Origin: JAHDHW01 sp965277415 | GTDB lineage: Bacteria > Bacteroidota > Bacteroidia > Chitinophagales > Saprospiraceae | Length of the DNA: 64,000 bases | Direction: 5' to 3' | Assembly: GCA_965277415.1 (NCBI GenBank) | Contig: CBDICS010000101.1 | Span: 1 to 64,000 of the forward strand | In this document: positions 1 to 8,954 of the stretch, piece by piece | Position numbering within the stretch: the first letter of the stretch is position 1 | How the letters are laid out: every line of letters begins with the position of its first letter | The notes under the pieces: generated by a model | The model's input: the letters and a program-made list of their open reading frames with translations, nothing else | Databases searched by the model: none | Told to the model about the DNA's origin: nothing | Position numbers and translations under genes: made by a program

Positions 1-816
1 TCCTTTTTTTACTGTTGTAATATCTTGTAAATAAACCAATTGGCTACCACCACCAACAGGAATTAACATGTTTTGAATATCTGAAAGCGCATTAAAGTTT
101 CCAGTAGGTTCTAAAACAATACGTTCGTCTTCTACATTAATTTGTCCACCAGAACTTAATATATTTTGTGCTAGAAATAATTCCAGCTTAATTTTTGAGC
201 AGATAAGCCCATATTCCTTGAGTCTTGAATCATCAAATTCCACAAACACACGTTCATCTTGTTCACCTCCGATTTCAACCTTGAGCTGCATTGTCTAAGT
301 TTTATTAAATCATCTTTAATATCATCAACGTACTCCTTCATTTGGGCATAAGAAAACCCATCACTTGTAATGCCTAAAACAATACCATATACATCACCAA
401 TACCATCATCGTCTACAATTAGGCTTTACATTTGCATGGCAAGCCTTGAATCACCATTTAATTTACGCCGTAATCTGATCCCAAACACTTTGTAATTCTT
501 TCTGGTTTCACTTCATCTTTAAGTGCTAACTTGTAATTATTGAGATAGCCTGTTCTAGAAGTACTCGTCACTTCCTTCAATTCTGGTAATTTCTTGAGCT
601 ACTTTTTCAATTTTATCGGTAACCAATTCCTCTACACGCTCTGGTGCCTGCACCCTGGAAACATGGAGATACTACTAGTCGCAACGTTTTGATTGTCATA
701 GGTGGCATACTATCTCTTGGTAAAGATTGATATAAAGAAATACCCAAGATTATTATAGTAGCTATAAGTGTATAGGTGATTCTATTTTTTTCTATTGAGA
801 ACTTTGTTAGATTCAT
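1..816 (-). pseudogene. Frameshifted RND (HAE1/AcrB-type) efflux pump, 5' part only
   Basis: An ATG at 816 opens a typical RND pump N-terminus (MNLTKFSIEKNRITYTL, one membrane helix, then LPRDSMPPMTIKT). The frame is lost near 655: the expected porter-domain text continues in another frame (APERVEELVTDKIEK) and shifts again near 590 (PELKEVTSTSRTGYLNN). Further fragments typical of RND porter/docking domains follow (VEIGGEQDERVFVEFDD, then an INVEDERIVLEPTGNF stretch) down to the window edge. No continuous frame exists, so the pump cannot be made intact unless the sequence has errors. It is the third member expected after the adaptor and TolC genes upstream. The family is clear; whether the remainder outside the window is also decayed cannot be seen. 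Confidence 0.8.
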
Positions 817-832
817 TGGTTTTGAGTTTTAA

Positions 833-943
833 GACGGAAGATTGAAGTCAGAAGATAGAAGACGGAAGACCGGAGACGGAAGACCGGAGACGGGAAGTAA
901 CTTCTGTCTCCCGTCTTCCGTCTTCCGTCTTCCGTCTCCGGTC
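833..943. repeat. GAAGACGGAAGAC-type hairpin, downstream copy
   Basis: A purine-rich arm made of GGAAGAC/CGGAGAC units runs into a pyrimidine-rich arm of GTCTTCC/GTCTCCG units around the centre GAAGTAACTTC (894-904), giving an imperfect stem of about 40 bp. The right arm ends directly at the stop codon of the four-helix-bundle gene. The same centre and unit types recur at 1310-1415 on the other side of that gene. Confidence 0.85.
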
Positions 944-1297
944 TTATCTAATATTTTTTCTAAAAGCAATCATCATATTCATAAGATTGAAAGCATTGTC
1001 ATATAGTTTTTCGAATTCCCCTTCATTTATATACTTGCGCCTTTTTGCCTTATGCAAGCAAGTCACCACTTCCGCTAATGACCTAATGGAATAGCCCATA
1101 AACCTTTTAGCTTCTGGGTTGGTTTGTCCGATGGACCCCTCTGAAATATTTAAAGCAACAGAATCGACCGCACGTCGGATTTGAGATGACAAATTATAAA
1201 TTTCCATTTTTGGAAACCCGTAGGCTAATGTATTAACCTCTTCACCAAAATCCATCGCTTTTTGCCAAATCGTTAGTTTTTCAAATTTGAATTTCAT
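944..1297 (-). CDS. Four-helix-bundle protein (23S rRNA intervening-sequence/S23-like)
   Basis: A 117-residue protein with the start MKFKFEKLTIWQKAMDFGEEV, the core SSQIRRAVDSVALNISEGS, and a helical C-terminal half, typical of the TIGR02436 four-helix-bundle family. That family includes proteins encoded in 23S rRNA intervening sequences and is related to the Avd accessory protein of diversity-generating retroelements. It is basic, and nucleic acid binding is plausible by family analogy. No 23S rRNA and no reverse transcriptase lie nearby. The gene sits between the RND adaptor gene and the pump remnant, interrupting the usual operon order, and is bracketed by two homologous hairpins. That arrangement suggests a mobile or selfish unit; its function is unknown. 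Confidence 0.85.
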   Translation of the reverse strand: MKFKFEKLTIWQKAMDFGEEVNTLAYGFPKMEIYNLSSQIRRAVDSVALNISEGSIGQTNPEAKRFMGYSIRSLAEVVTCLHKAKRRKYINEGEFEKLYDNAFNLMNMMIAFRKNIR

Positions 1298-1309
1298 AGT
1301 TTTTTTTTA

Positions 1310-1415
1310 AGACTGAAGACTGAAAAGACGGAAGACGGAAGGTTGAAGACGGAAGACCGGAAGTAACTTCGGTCTCCCGTCTCCCGTCTCCTGTCTCCTT
1401 TCTTCCGTCTTCTCC
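1310..1415. repeat. GAAGACGGAAGAC-type hairpin, upstream copy
   Basis: Second copy of the hairpin with the same centre GAAGTAACTTC (1360-1370). The purine arm has GAAGACGGAAG units and the pyrimidine arm has GTCTCCC/GTCTCCT/GTCTTCC units. It starts about 12 bases upstream of the four-helix-bundle ATG and ends directly at the TAG stop of the adaptor gene. It may also act as a transcription-affecting structure for the operon. Confidence 0.85.
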
Positions 1416-2591
1416 CTACTGCAATTTCACCTCTTGTCCCTCTAATAAAGTTTGTAAACCAGCAACTGCTATTTTTTGGCCAACAGATAGTCCTTTTGTT
1501 ACCTCAAAACCTTCAGATGTTAATTTGCCAACGGTTATCGGTTGTTTCTTGATAATTGTTTTATTGCCGGATTCATCAATTAAAAACACAAAGTTTCCTT
1601 TAGCATCTTCACCAACAGATACTGCTGGGATCATTAATGTTTTGGGTTTTGATTGTTGATCACCAAATAGGAAAGTAACATTTGCTGCCATACCCGGCCG
1701 TATTTGTGTGGTTGAATTGTCGATGCTTACTACAACGGGGTAAGTAGGAGAGTTACCCGCAGCAAAGGCTATCTTTTGTACTTGTCCCTTAAGTTCTTGC
1801 CCGGGGGCAGAAGGTACAGCTATAGTAACAGCTTGCCCTTTTTTAAATTCATTAATGAGTACTTCAGGGACGCCAACTTGAATTTCAGGATTTCCCTCGC
1901 TACTCAACATAGCAATGACTTGTCCAGTACCTACGGCTTCATTTGACTCAACGGTTAATGCCGTGATGATTCCATTCATTGGGGCGTATAGTCTAGTATA
2001 ATTTGCTTGATTTCCAGCTACCTGAACCTGCTGGTCAGATGTGGTGACTTGAGTTATTGCTGAGGCAAGTTGTGCTTTTGCAGCATCATGTTGAGCTTCA
2101 GCGGAAGCTAAATTAGCTTTAGCTTGTTGGTATTCGCTCAGCGCTACACTATTGTTTTCGTATAATCTTTCTATTCTTTCAAAATTAGAACGGGCATTAA
2201 TCAGAGCACTTTCAGCACTTTTAATATTGGCTTTAGAACTCTCTACATTTGCTTCTGAGCCTTTTTTCTGTGATTTGGCTTGATCCGTTTGAAGGGTATA
2301 ATCTATGGGGTCGATACTTGCGATTAACTGACCTTTTTTCACTTTGTCTCCTAGCTCTACAAGTACAGCGTTTAATGTACCTCCAACTTTAAAACTTAAA
2401 TTGGTTTCGTGTGCTGCTTTTACTACACCGGGGAAAGTATGAATTTGAGCACCCGTAGAGTAGTTAATTTCTTCGTACTTGACAGGCTTGATTATTTCGA
2501 CTTGTTCTGCTGTTTCTTCATTACAGGCAAAGCAGGAAAATACCAATAGTAAAATGGGGAAATAGGTTTTCATCTTAAGTGTATTTTTCAT
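1416..2591 (-). CDS. RND efflux periplasmic adaptor (HlyD/AcrA family) lipoprotein
   Basis: Membrane-fusion subunit that links an inner-membrane RND pump to a TolC channel. A signal sequence with cysteines in lipobox position (FSCFAC) is followed by a barrel-sandwich half (GGTLNAVLVELGDKVKKGQL), a long alpha hairpin at roughly residues 95-190 rich in Ala, Gln and Ser, the second lipoyl half (YAPMNGIITALTV), and beta-barrel and membrane-proximal domains ending VGQKIAVAGLQTLLEGQEV. Length (391 aa) is normal. The ATG at 2591 is used; an internal ATG at 2573 would leave a cleaner signal peptide. It lies 75 bases after the TolC gene, same strand. Its partner pump is broken, so it may be orphaned or serve another pump. 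Confidence 0.92.
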   Translation of the reverse strand: MKNTLKMKTYFPILLLVFSCFACNEETAEQVEIIKPVKYEEINYSTGAQIHTFPGVVKAAHETNLSFKVGGTLNAVLVELGDKVKKGQLIASIDPIDYTLQTDQAKSQKKGSEANVESSKANIKSAESALINARSNFERIERLYENNSVALSEYQQAKANLASAEAQHDAAKAQLASAITQVTTSDQQVQVAGNQANYTRLYAPMNGIITALTVESNEAVGTGQVIAMLSSEGNPEIQVGVPEVLINEFKKGQAVTIAVPSAPGQELKGQVQKIAFAAGNSPTYPVVVSIDNSTTQIRPGMAANVTFLFGDQQSKPKTLMIPAVSVGEDAKGNFVFLIDESGNKTIIKKQPITVGKLTSEGFEVTKGLSVGQKIAVAGLQTLLEGQEVKLQ

Positions 2592-2666
2592 TTTTAATAA
2601 ACTTTTAGTACGTCGACCACACGATGACTAAACTACAAAAGTTTAATTAGCGTGATGCTGTAAAGA

Positions 2667-5006
2667 TTACTTATTTTGGAATTGAATAAATTTTGCCATA
2701 AAACCGCCCAGTTGTTTTTCGGTAGCGAGCGTAATGTATTCTCCGGTGGATCGTTCTAGGATAAATAGGTCAATTATAAATTGATAGGCAGAATTGTTCG
2801 CATTTATTTGAGCGCCTAAAAACGCATTTTGTGCATCAATTAAAGTCGTTACATTCACTTGACCAGCATTGTATAAATCCTGAACAATGGAAACGTTTTT
2901 CTCCGCTGATTTAGCCGCCTCACCATTAAGTCTATAATTGCGATATGATGCTTTTAGTTGTTCGAGGTTTGCCCTTACCTGCAACTCCAGTTTATTTCTA
3001 AGGTCTTGTTGTTGGTCTTGTATTTGAAAAAGTTCAATTTTGCTTTTTTGCTTTTGATGCTTTCTCGAACCGCCTGTAAAAATTGGGAATGATGCTACAA
3101 GGGCTACATTCCAAGAACTATTTGAAGCGGTACCTTCAGAACCAGGTATAGCAGGTTCACTAGGATTGATCACCGTTATTGGCAGATCATAATTCGCAGC
3201 TAAAGCTAAAGAAGGAGTATATAGCGCTCTTTTACTGGATAGCAATGCTCTTTCTTGCGCTTTTACAGCCAATTCTATTTGTTGGATTTCCGGTAGATTG
3301 TTCATGGCTTCATCAACCAAAAAGTCAGCAAATACTTTAAATGCCCCCTCATTTGTAATTAAGGAAATAAAACCTTGTCCAAATGGCTGAGTAATAAAAT
3401 TGGAATTATCGGATTCTTCTATTATAAAATCTTCACTAACCGGACGATTTAATATTTGATTTAATTGGAATTGAAGGGCTTTTAATTGTGCCTCTGTATC
3501 GTTGAAATCTACTTTGGCAGATGCTAATTCGGTTTCCCAACGATAAACATCACTCTTGCCGCTGTAACCTACTTTTTCTTTGTTGATGGCAATGTTGAGG
3601 TTTTGATTCTTAACCTTGATATTCTCATTTTGCAATTCAACTATCGACTGTACTTGTTGATAATTAAAATAAGCAGATACAACATCTAAGACCACATCTA
3701 ATTCCGATTGTTTTTGAACTTTTTTCTGACTTTCCATCAATAATTTCTGAATCGAAATATTTGCTAGTGCAGGTTCTGAAAGAATCAGTTGAGAAAAGTC
3801 GGCACTGGCAGACCATTTAAAATCTGCTGCGCCACCAAAAGAATTCGATACTGTTTTCTCATCGAGAAAAAGACCAGTCGTAGCTACTTCAAGCTGTGGT
3901 AAATAATTACTTTTTGCAAGGGATACATCCTTCTCGGCAATTTCTGTTTGCTTTTGTTCTATACGGTAGTCCAAATTGTTTTCCAAACCTTCAGCAATAG
4001 CGGACTTCAAAGTAATTTTACGCTCCGTATCAATTTTATTAATATTAACCAGTAGGGCATTATCCATGACATTCCAGTTAGGATATACGCCAGTTTTATT
4101 GACGGACTCCATATTAATTAACAACTGATTCGTAAAGGACTCCATTTGCACCCGAAAATCTTTTGGATCTTTTCCCTCCGCAATTTTCGAAACATTCAAT
4201 GCAACTCTTCTGGGTATCTTTTGTAAGTTTTCACGAGAAGAAAAAGCAGCGTAAGCGCCATAATCAAGCATCGGGTAATCAAAAAGAGAAAGGCAAGGAA
4301 GCTTCTTTTCAACAATTCCCTGAAATAATAATGTTGATTGGGCTGGGGAGTAATCATCAAGGGGCGTTAATACATATACGGCATCAATACTTGGATCAAT
4401 AGCATCTAAAGTAATTTGGGGATTATCTTCGACCGTTATAAAATCCACATCAATATCCTTTAATATGGAAAAGCTTTTTTTGATATCATAATCCAGGGCA
4501 TGAAGCACAGGGTCAATTAATATGGCTAATTGCTCTACATTATTAATTTGTGTAAGCACCTCCAAATCCATTTCAAGGTTGAAAGGCGATTGGATATATG
4601 TAAAATTATGAACGGAAGAGGTGACCTTAGTGGAATCTCTATTGTTAGGAAAGAGGTTGTCTATATTGATTGCGGCAATAGTTGGCAATGGGTAGTCGCC
4701 CCATTCTGAAAGTATTCGACTGGTGAGTAGCCCTGCGCCAATGAGTACATCCGCATTATTTGCTTTGTATACCGCTTCTATGTTTTGGCGTGTAGCATCA
4801 ATATCATTATTTGTAAAGAACTCTGTGAAATTAATTTGATAATTAGCATCCAATAAAGCCTTTATTTCAGCTTTAATCATTGTCTGTAATAATAGCGTAC
4901 CTTCTTCCGGGCTATCTGAAATAATAGTAATATTTAAAGGTTGTTGTGCCAAGAGACATTGGAAGGAAAGCAAAAGACTTACAAATAGTATGGTTTTTCG
5001 AAGCAT
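2667..5006 (-). CDS. TolC-family outer membrane channel with fused N-terminal binding-protein-like domain
   Basis: 779 residues, far longer than ordinary TolC proteins (about 420-480). After a signal peptide (MLRKTILFVSLLLSFQCLLA), residues about 23-320 look like the ABC_sub_bind / periplasmic binding protein fold: NITIISDSPEEG, ADVLIGAGLLTSRIL, LPTIAAINIDN, VEQLAILIDP, DAVYVLTPLDDYS, and KLPCLSLFDYPMLDYGAYA followed by RRVALNVSKIAEGKDPKDF. From about residue 330 a complete outer membrane efflux protein follows, with two coiled-coil halves (ITLKSAIAEGLENNLDYRI; later NLPEIQQIELAVKAQERAL and LYNAGQVNVTTLIDAQNAF). The domain calls are from motif pattern. First gene of the efflux operon; the adaptor follows. 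The fusion could couple ligand sensing in the periplasm to the channel. Confidence 0.85.
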   Translation of the reverse strand: MLRKTILFVSLLLSFQCLLAQQPLNITIISDSPEEGTLLLQTMIKAEIKALLDANYQINFTEFFTNNDIDATRQNIEAVYKANNADVLIGAGLLTSRILSEWGDYPLPTIAAINIDNLFPNNRDSTKVTSSVHNFTYIQSPFNLEMDLEVLTQINNVEQLAILIDPVLHALDYDIKKSFSILKDIDVDFITVEDNPQITLDAIDPSIDAVYVLTPLDDYSPAQSTLLFQGIVEKKLPCLSLFDYPMLDYGAYAAFSSRENLQKIPRRVALNVSKIAEGKDPKDFRVQMESFTNQLLINMESVNKTGVYPNWNVMDNALLVNINKIDTERKITLKSAIAEGLENNLDYRIEQKQTEIAEKDVSLAKSNYLPQLEVATTGLFLDEKTVSNSFGGAADFKWSASADFSQLILSEPALANISIQKLLMESQKKVQKQSELDVVLDVVSAYFNYQQVQSIVELQNENIKVKNQNLNIAINKEKVGYSGKSDVYRWETELASAKVDFNDTEAQLKALQFQLNQILNRPVSEDFIIEESDNSNFITQPFGQGFISLITNEGAFKVFADFLVDEAMNNLPEIQQIELAVKAQERALLSSKRALYTPSLALAANYDLPITVINPSEPAIPGSEGTASNSSWNVALVASFPIFTGGSRKHQKQKSKIELFQIQDQQQDLRNKLELQVRANLEQLKASYRNYRLNGEAAKSAEKNVSIVQDLYNAGQVNVTTLIDAQNAFLGAQINANNSAYQFIIDLFILERSTGEYITLATEKQLGGFMAKFIQFQNK

Positions 5007-5192
5007 AATAGCAATGGTTATTTTGAGAATCTATGCAATGATACAATAATGTACAGTTTTTTATTGAATAAATTATAATAGATGATTTTATCTAAACCAA
5101 TCTAAGGTCGGTATATGAATAGTTTTTTTGAGTATGCGAAGAATAAAGAATCTAATCTAAAAGAGGAAACTTAGAGCACCTTTAAAAAAACA

Positions 5193-8100
5193 CTATTCTT
5201 CGTTCTCTTTCTCTCTAGATAGTATTTCATAAGCCTCAAAACTCCCTTCAATTATACGCTTTTCTTTTGAAACAACATAGTGCTTCGAGACCCAATCCAG
5301 ACCGTCTACCTTCCATGTTTTTAGTTGGTTTATCCAATCAGGAATATCTACTCCAGCTCCTTTTAGTTTTACATTATGGAGGATGGCATTATGGAGGTTG
5401 GCATTACGGAGGTTGGCATTATGGAGGATGGCATTACGGAGGTTGGCATTACTGAGGTCGGCATTACTGAGGTCGGCATTACTGAGGTTGGTATTATAGA
5501 GGTTGGCATTATAGAGGTTGGCATTATAGAGGTTGGTATTATAGAGGTTGGCATTATTGAGGTTGGCATTATAGAGGTTGGCATTATAGAGGTTGGCATT
5601 ATAGAGGTTGGCACTATTGAGGTTGGCACTATTGAGATTAGCACTATTGAGGTTGGCATTATAGAGGTTGGCATTATAGAGGTTGGCACTACTGAGGTTG
5701 GCACTATTGAGGTTGGCACTATCGAGGTTGGCACTATTGAGGTTGGCGCTAATGAGATTGGCGTTAATGAGATTGGCGTTAATGAGATTGGCACTAATGA
5801 GATTGGCACTAATGAGATTGGCACTAATGAGATTGGCACTAATGAGGTTGACACTATAGAGGTCGGCACTACTGAGGTCGGCGCTACTGAGGTTAATACC
5901 GTTCCCTCTTATAAACGATAAATCTCCTTTTTTCAAAGGAGCATAAGACAATGAAAGATTCATAGGCATTCCGGATGCGCCGACTAGTTGTAATTGTTGT
6001 ATAAATGCTTCTTTCTCCTTGGATAGCTGTTCATACAATGCCTTAAATACTAGGGCACCTTTTATCCGAATCAGAAAGCCGCGTACCCATTGTTCAGAAT
6101 GAGTATTTTCAAGACCTTGACTAGTTTCTAAGCTATTTCTAAAGGTTTCTAATGCTGTTTCTACTACAATGTTGTTTGTTGCGATTGTAAATGGATTTCT
6201 CTTAGCAAGTTCTAGTTCTTCCTTAAACACCTCAATCATTTCTGTTTTTTTTTGCAAAAATAGTTCGTTTTTTTTCAGTACTGCCCATTCAGAATCAATA
6301 AGATCTGTTAGGTCTACCCGATGTTGATTTAGATTGCCGAGTATTAGCCAGTAATTATGAAAAGCATTCAAGGCCTGTTTCTCAGCCCTGAAGAATGGTA
6401 GCCCCCTATTATTTGTAGAAGCTTTATATTCATATATAAAACCATATTTAAGCAGGCGTGGTAAATAGTGAGCCATTCGTTTAGAAAGCGATTCATGAAA
6501 ACTGGTATCACGCCTCACAATTTCTCTCATATATAGCATTGTCTCCCTAGTCATACTGGTACAAGAAAAAAGTTCTTGTATTTTTCTTTGTACTGCTTCT
6601 AGTGAATAGTCTTTACATTCGTCAGGGTCCTCAGGTTCAGGGGCTAGGAAAAACTTCTGAGTAGCATTCCACAGGTATTCGCAAGCAAGGTATTCATAGA
6701 GTGATTTATGTAAAAACTCAATAGCATAATCATAGCTTTCATCTCCTCGTTTACGGTCACTTGCCGGTTTAATCGATTCTTTTAAATAGAATGAAGTCAG
6801 AATATCTTTGAGCACCTCTTTTAGATTTCCGTCTTCGTTTTCAACACGGAGTCTTTTGCTTACAAAACGTCGAGTTTCATCAAATTCTTCAATCTCGCTT
6901 TTATTGAGGTATCCTTTATTATACTGAAATATCTTAAAGGCTAAAAAAGAAATATAGGCTCGGAGGTGTTCCTTTTTGAATTTCCCACCAGCCCAATATT
7001 TTTTTAGCCGTTTATCTTTATCCCACTTTCGGTCAAGGACTGTTGTAAATAGGGTGTCATATATGGTTGCTCTTGATCCTGTTTTTTCAATTGCTATATT
7101 TGATATTAAAATCATTTGCAACAAAATGGGTAGCTCTACCAGTTCTTTAATATGTTTAAGGTCTTGTTCTTTATTGATTTTTTCCAGCAATTCTGGAGAA
7201 AGGTTAGATGGCTCTGTTTCCCCGATGCGATTAGCATACTTTTGCACTAGATCACATTGCTGCTGTTCATCTAATACACCTAATGAAAAAAGTAAGCAGT
7301 CCTCATTATAGAGTTTACTGGTCTCTACATAATTAAAACGAGAAGTGATCAGGAAGTAAAGTTGTTCATTCTTTCTCAGTAGTGTTTTAAGATTGTTCAG
7401 AAAAAGCAATACATCGCTATCACTTAGACTTTTCGTCATAAAAAACTCATCAAGACCATCCAGAAAAACTATATTAGTTTGTCCATTATTGTTTTCTATT
7501 AGTTCGCGAAACCTAATATTATATTTTTTAATGCTATCCGTTTCTGCCATACCAGCGAGGGGGGTATTCAGAATACTTCGTTCTGCTTCTTGTAGGCGCA
7601 CCAAAAAAGCGTTTCCATGAAAGTCAGGATCTTTTTGCAAATCATATATCGAACGATAACAAAACGAAGATTTTCCATGTCCGGGTTGCCCCATCAAAAT
7701 CAGCATACGACTTTCCTCCACTTGTGCTCCAATTGCCTTTGATTGTTTGGTTTTCAAAAAATGCTTCGATATGTAGTCGTGTATTGATCCTTGAAATGGA
7801 GTAGATAGAAAATGATCTGTGCCACTTTCGTTTTTGGCCCGTATTTCCTTCCTTTTTTCTTCTGGCAAGATAGCATCATAGACTAAAAAACTGGGTTCAA
7901 TATATACATCAGAAAGTGCAATGTTTGGTTCACCCAAGGCAGGATTATTATAAAGCTCTTTTAGCTGCATGCGGTATTGCTTACGAGCGAGCATTAGTGC
8001 CACCTTTTCATTAAAGGGATTATGATACACTTTTAAAATTTCCGTATAGCCATTCCCATGCCCCAACTCTACCTGAAATGCATATGCAAAATAGTCGGGA

Positions 8101-8612
8101 AAATCAGTTGTTAAATCATCAGCATGGGACTCAGATATTGGAAAACTATCCATAATCCAGCTTTTATAGAATGGCTTAAAATCTTCTAATAAGCTAAAAG
8201 AGCGTGGATTGTCAAAATGACGAAGATCTAAGGTGTATTCATTATCATTAATTCCCGCCTCAATCTCTCCGCCTATAGATCTGATCTCACGTTCTAGGTA
8301 TACAAAAGTACCATCATCTTTATTTTCGTTGATGTCATCGATTCTAGGTCTAAGTTGTTCCCGACAAGCTCTAATGATACTCTTGACTAAAAGTACATGG
8401 GCTTCTCGTTCAATATCGCCACTAAAAGAGATTGCTTTTATCCACTCTGGTAGTGTACCAGCGCCCAATTGAGGTATTGGTTTGTTTAGATCAATGATTG
8501 TTCTAATCACCGCAGACAATGTACCAGTAAAACTGAATTTGATTCTGCTTAATATAGGTTTGCTTTTACCAGAGGGAGAGATCGAGTTTGGATCATTTAA
8601 ATGTTTGTCCAT
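5193..8612 (-). CDS. NACHT-type STAND NTPase with C-terminal pentapeptide repeats
   Basis: 1139 residues. Residues about 1-290 form an N-terminal region I do not recognise. The NTPase core follows: Walker A GQPGHGKSS near 308-316, Walker B IVFLDGLDEFF near 381-391, and a sensor-like LITSRF. A helical region then leads to roughly 36 consecutive A(N/D)LxN-type pentapeptides at about residues 905-1083. A short tail contains two Trp-rich segments. No signal peptide or membrane helix is obvious. NACHT proteins of this shape in bacteria are often immune or conflict receptors; the repeats, which form a right-handed quadrilateral beta helix, would be the sensing or binding surface. Monocistronic, convergent with nothing, divergent from the BNR protein. 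A defence role is inference. Confidence 0.88.
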   Translation of the reverse strand: MDKHLNDPNSISPSGKSKPILSRIKFSFTGTLSAVIRTIIDLNKPIPQLGAGTLPEWIKAISFSGDIEREAHVLLVKSIIRACREQLRPRIDDINENKDDGTFVYLEREIRSIGGEIEAGINDNEYTLDLRHFDNPRSFSLLEDFKPFYKSWIMDSFPISESHADDLTTDFPDYFAYAFQVELGHGNGYTEILKVYHNPFNEKVALMLARKQYRMQLKELYNNPALGEPNIALSDVYIEPSFLVYDAILPEEKRKEIRAKNESGTDHFLSTPFQGSIHDYISKHFLKTKQSKAIGAQVEESRMLILMGQPGHGKSSFCYRSIYDLQKDPDFHGNAFLVRLQEAERSILNTPLAGMAETDSIKKYNIRFRELIENNNGQTNIVFLDGLDEFFMTKSLSDSDVLLFLNNLKTLLRKNEQLYFLITSRFNYVETSKLYNEDCLLFSLGVLDEQQQCDLVQKYANRIGETEPSNLSPELLEKINKEQDLKHIKELVELPILLQMILISNIAIEKTGSRATIYDTLFTTVLDRKWDKDKRLKKYWAGGKFKKEHLRAYISFLAFKIFQYNKGYLNKSEIEEFDETRRFVSKRLRVENEDGNLKEVLKDILTSFYLKESIKPASDRKRGDESYDYAIEFLHKSLYEYLACEYLWNATQKFFLAPEPEDPDECKDYSLEAVQRKIQELFSCTSMTRETMLYMREIVRRDTSFHESLSKRMAHYLPRLLKYGFIYEYKASTNNRGLPFFRAEKQALNAFHNYWLILGNLNQHRVDLTDLIDSEWAVLKKNELFLQKKTEMIEVFKEELELAKRNPFTIATNNIVVETALETFRNSLETSQGLENTHSEQWVRGFLIRIKGALVFKALYEQLSKEKEAFIQQLQLVGASGMPMNLSLSYAPLKKGDLSFIRGNGINLSSADLSSADLYSVNLISANLISANLISANLISANLINANLINANLISANLNSANLDSANLNSANLSSANLYNANLYNANLNSANLNSANLNSANLYNANLYNANLYNANLNNANLYNTNLYNANLYNANLYNTNLSNADLSNADLSNANLRNAILHNANLRNANLHNAILHNVKLKGAGVDIPDWINQLKTWKVDGLDWVSKHYVVSKEKRIIEGSFEAYEILSREKENEE
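5370..5900. repeat. 15-bp tandem array encoding the pentapeptide repeats
   Basis: About 35 units of a 15-base repeat, plus-strand consensus GAGGTTGGCATTATA, with most units differing at only one to four positions. The near-identity at DNA level, with blocks of identical neighbouring units, points to recent expansion by slippage or recombination. It also keeps the other reading frames open on both strands, which creates spurious open frames here. Confidence 0.95.
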
Positions 8613-8954
8613 TGTTGCGACTTTGAGGGTAATCTAATACACGGATTTTGTGTTACCCTCTAATATAGAAAACTCGATTCAGGTTTTTTGTAAAACTATT
8701 GTTTTTTTCTTAGACGTTAGAGATTGTTGAGCAGTCAGGAAGAGGCATTAATTACTTCTATTCGTACTTTCGGTGTAGCTTAAGTCTGTGAGAAACAAGC
8801 TCTAAATGAAGACGTTTATATACGCCACCGCTCTAAAAAGAAAAGATACCAAATGACTAAAAAATATTTCTAGGCTGACTAATAATAAAATTTACTTCAT
8901 TATAATTATATTGTATACCTCAACATGTTCTAAACCCCACTAAAACCAAAGCTC
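8613..8954. other. Divergent intergenic region, 342 bases
   Basis: Lies between the NACHT gene (leftward) and the BNR-protein gene (rightward), so it must hold both promoters. I see no open frame of note, no RNA gene and no strong palindrome. AT-rich tracts near 8880-8920 could include the promoter of the rightward gene, but no motif is clear enough to call. Confidence 0.6.

Noticed and set aside
833..1415. Diversity-generating retroelement around the four-helix-bundle gene
   Set aside because: No reverse transcriptase and no template/variable repeat pair are present nearby; the flanks are palindromic hairpins.
4163..4402. Plus-strand open frame inside the TolC gene
   Set aside because: Shadow of the minus-strand coding sequence with no family resemblance.
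5370..5900. CRISPR-like array
   Set aside because: Units are contiguous 15-mers without spacers and encode pentapeptides.
5376..5921. Long open frames on both strands within the pentapeptide array, such as a 181-residue Glu/Val/Gly/Ile repeat frame
   Set aside because: They are by-products of a 15-base repeat with no stop in any phase; the minus-strand NACHT frame explains the sequence.
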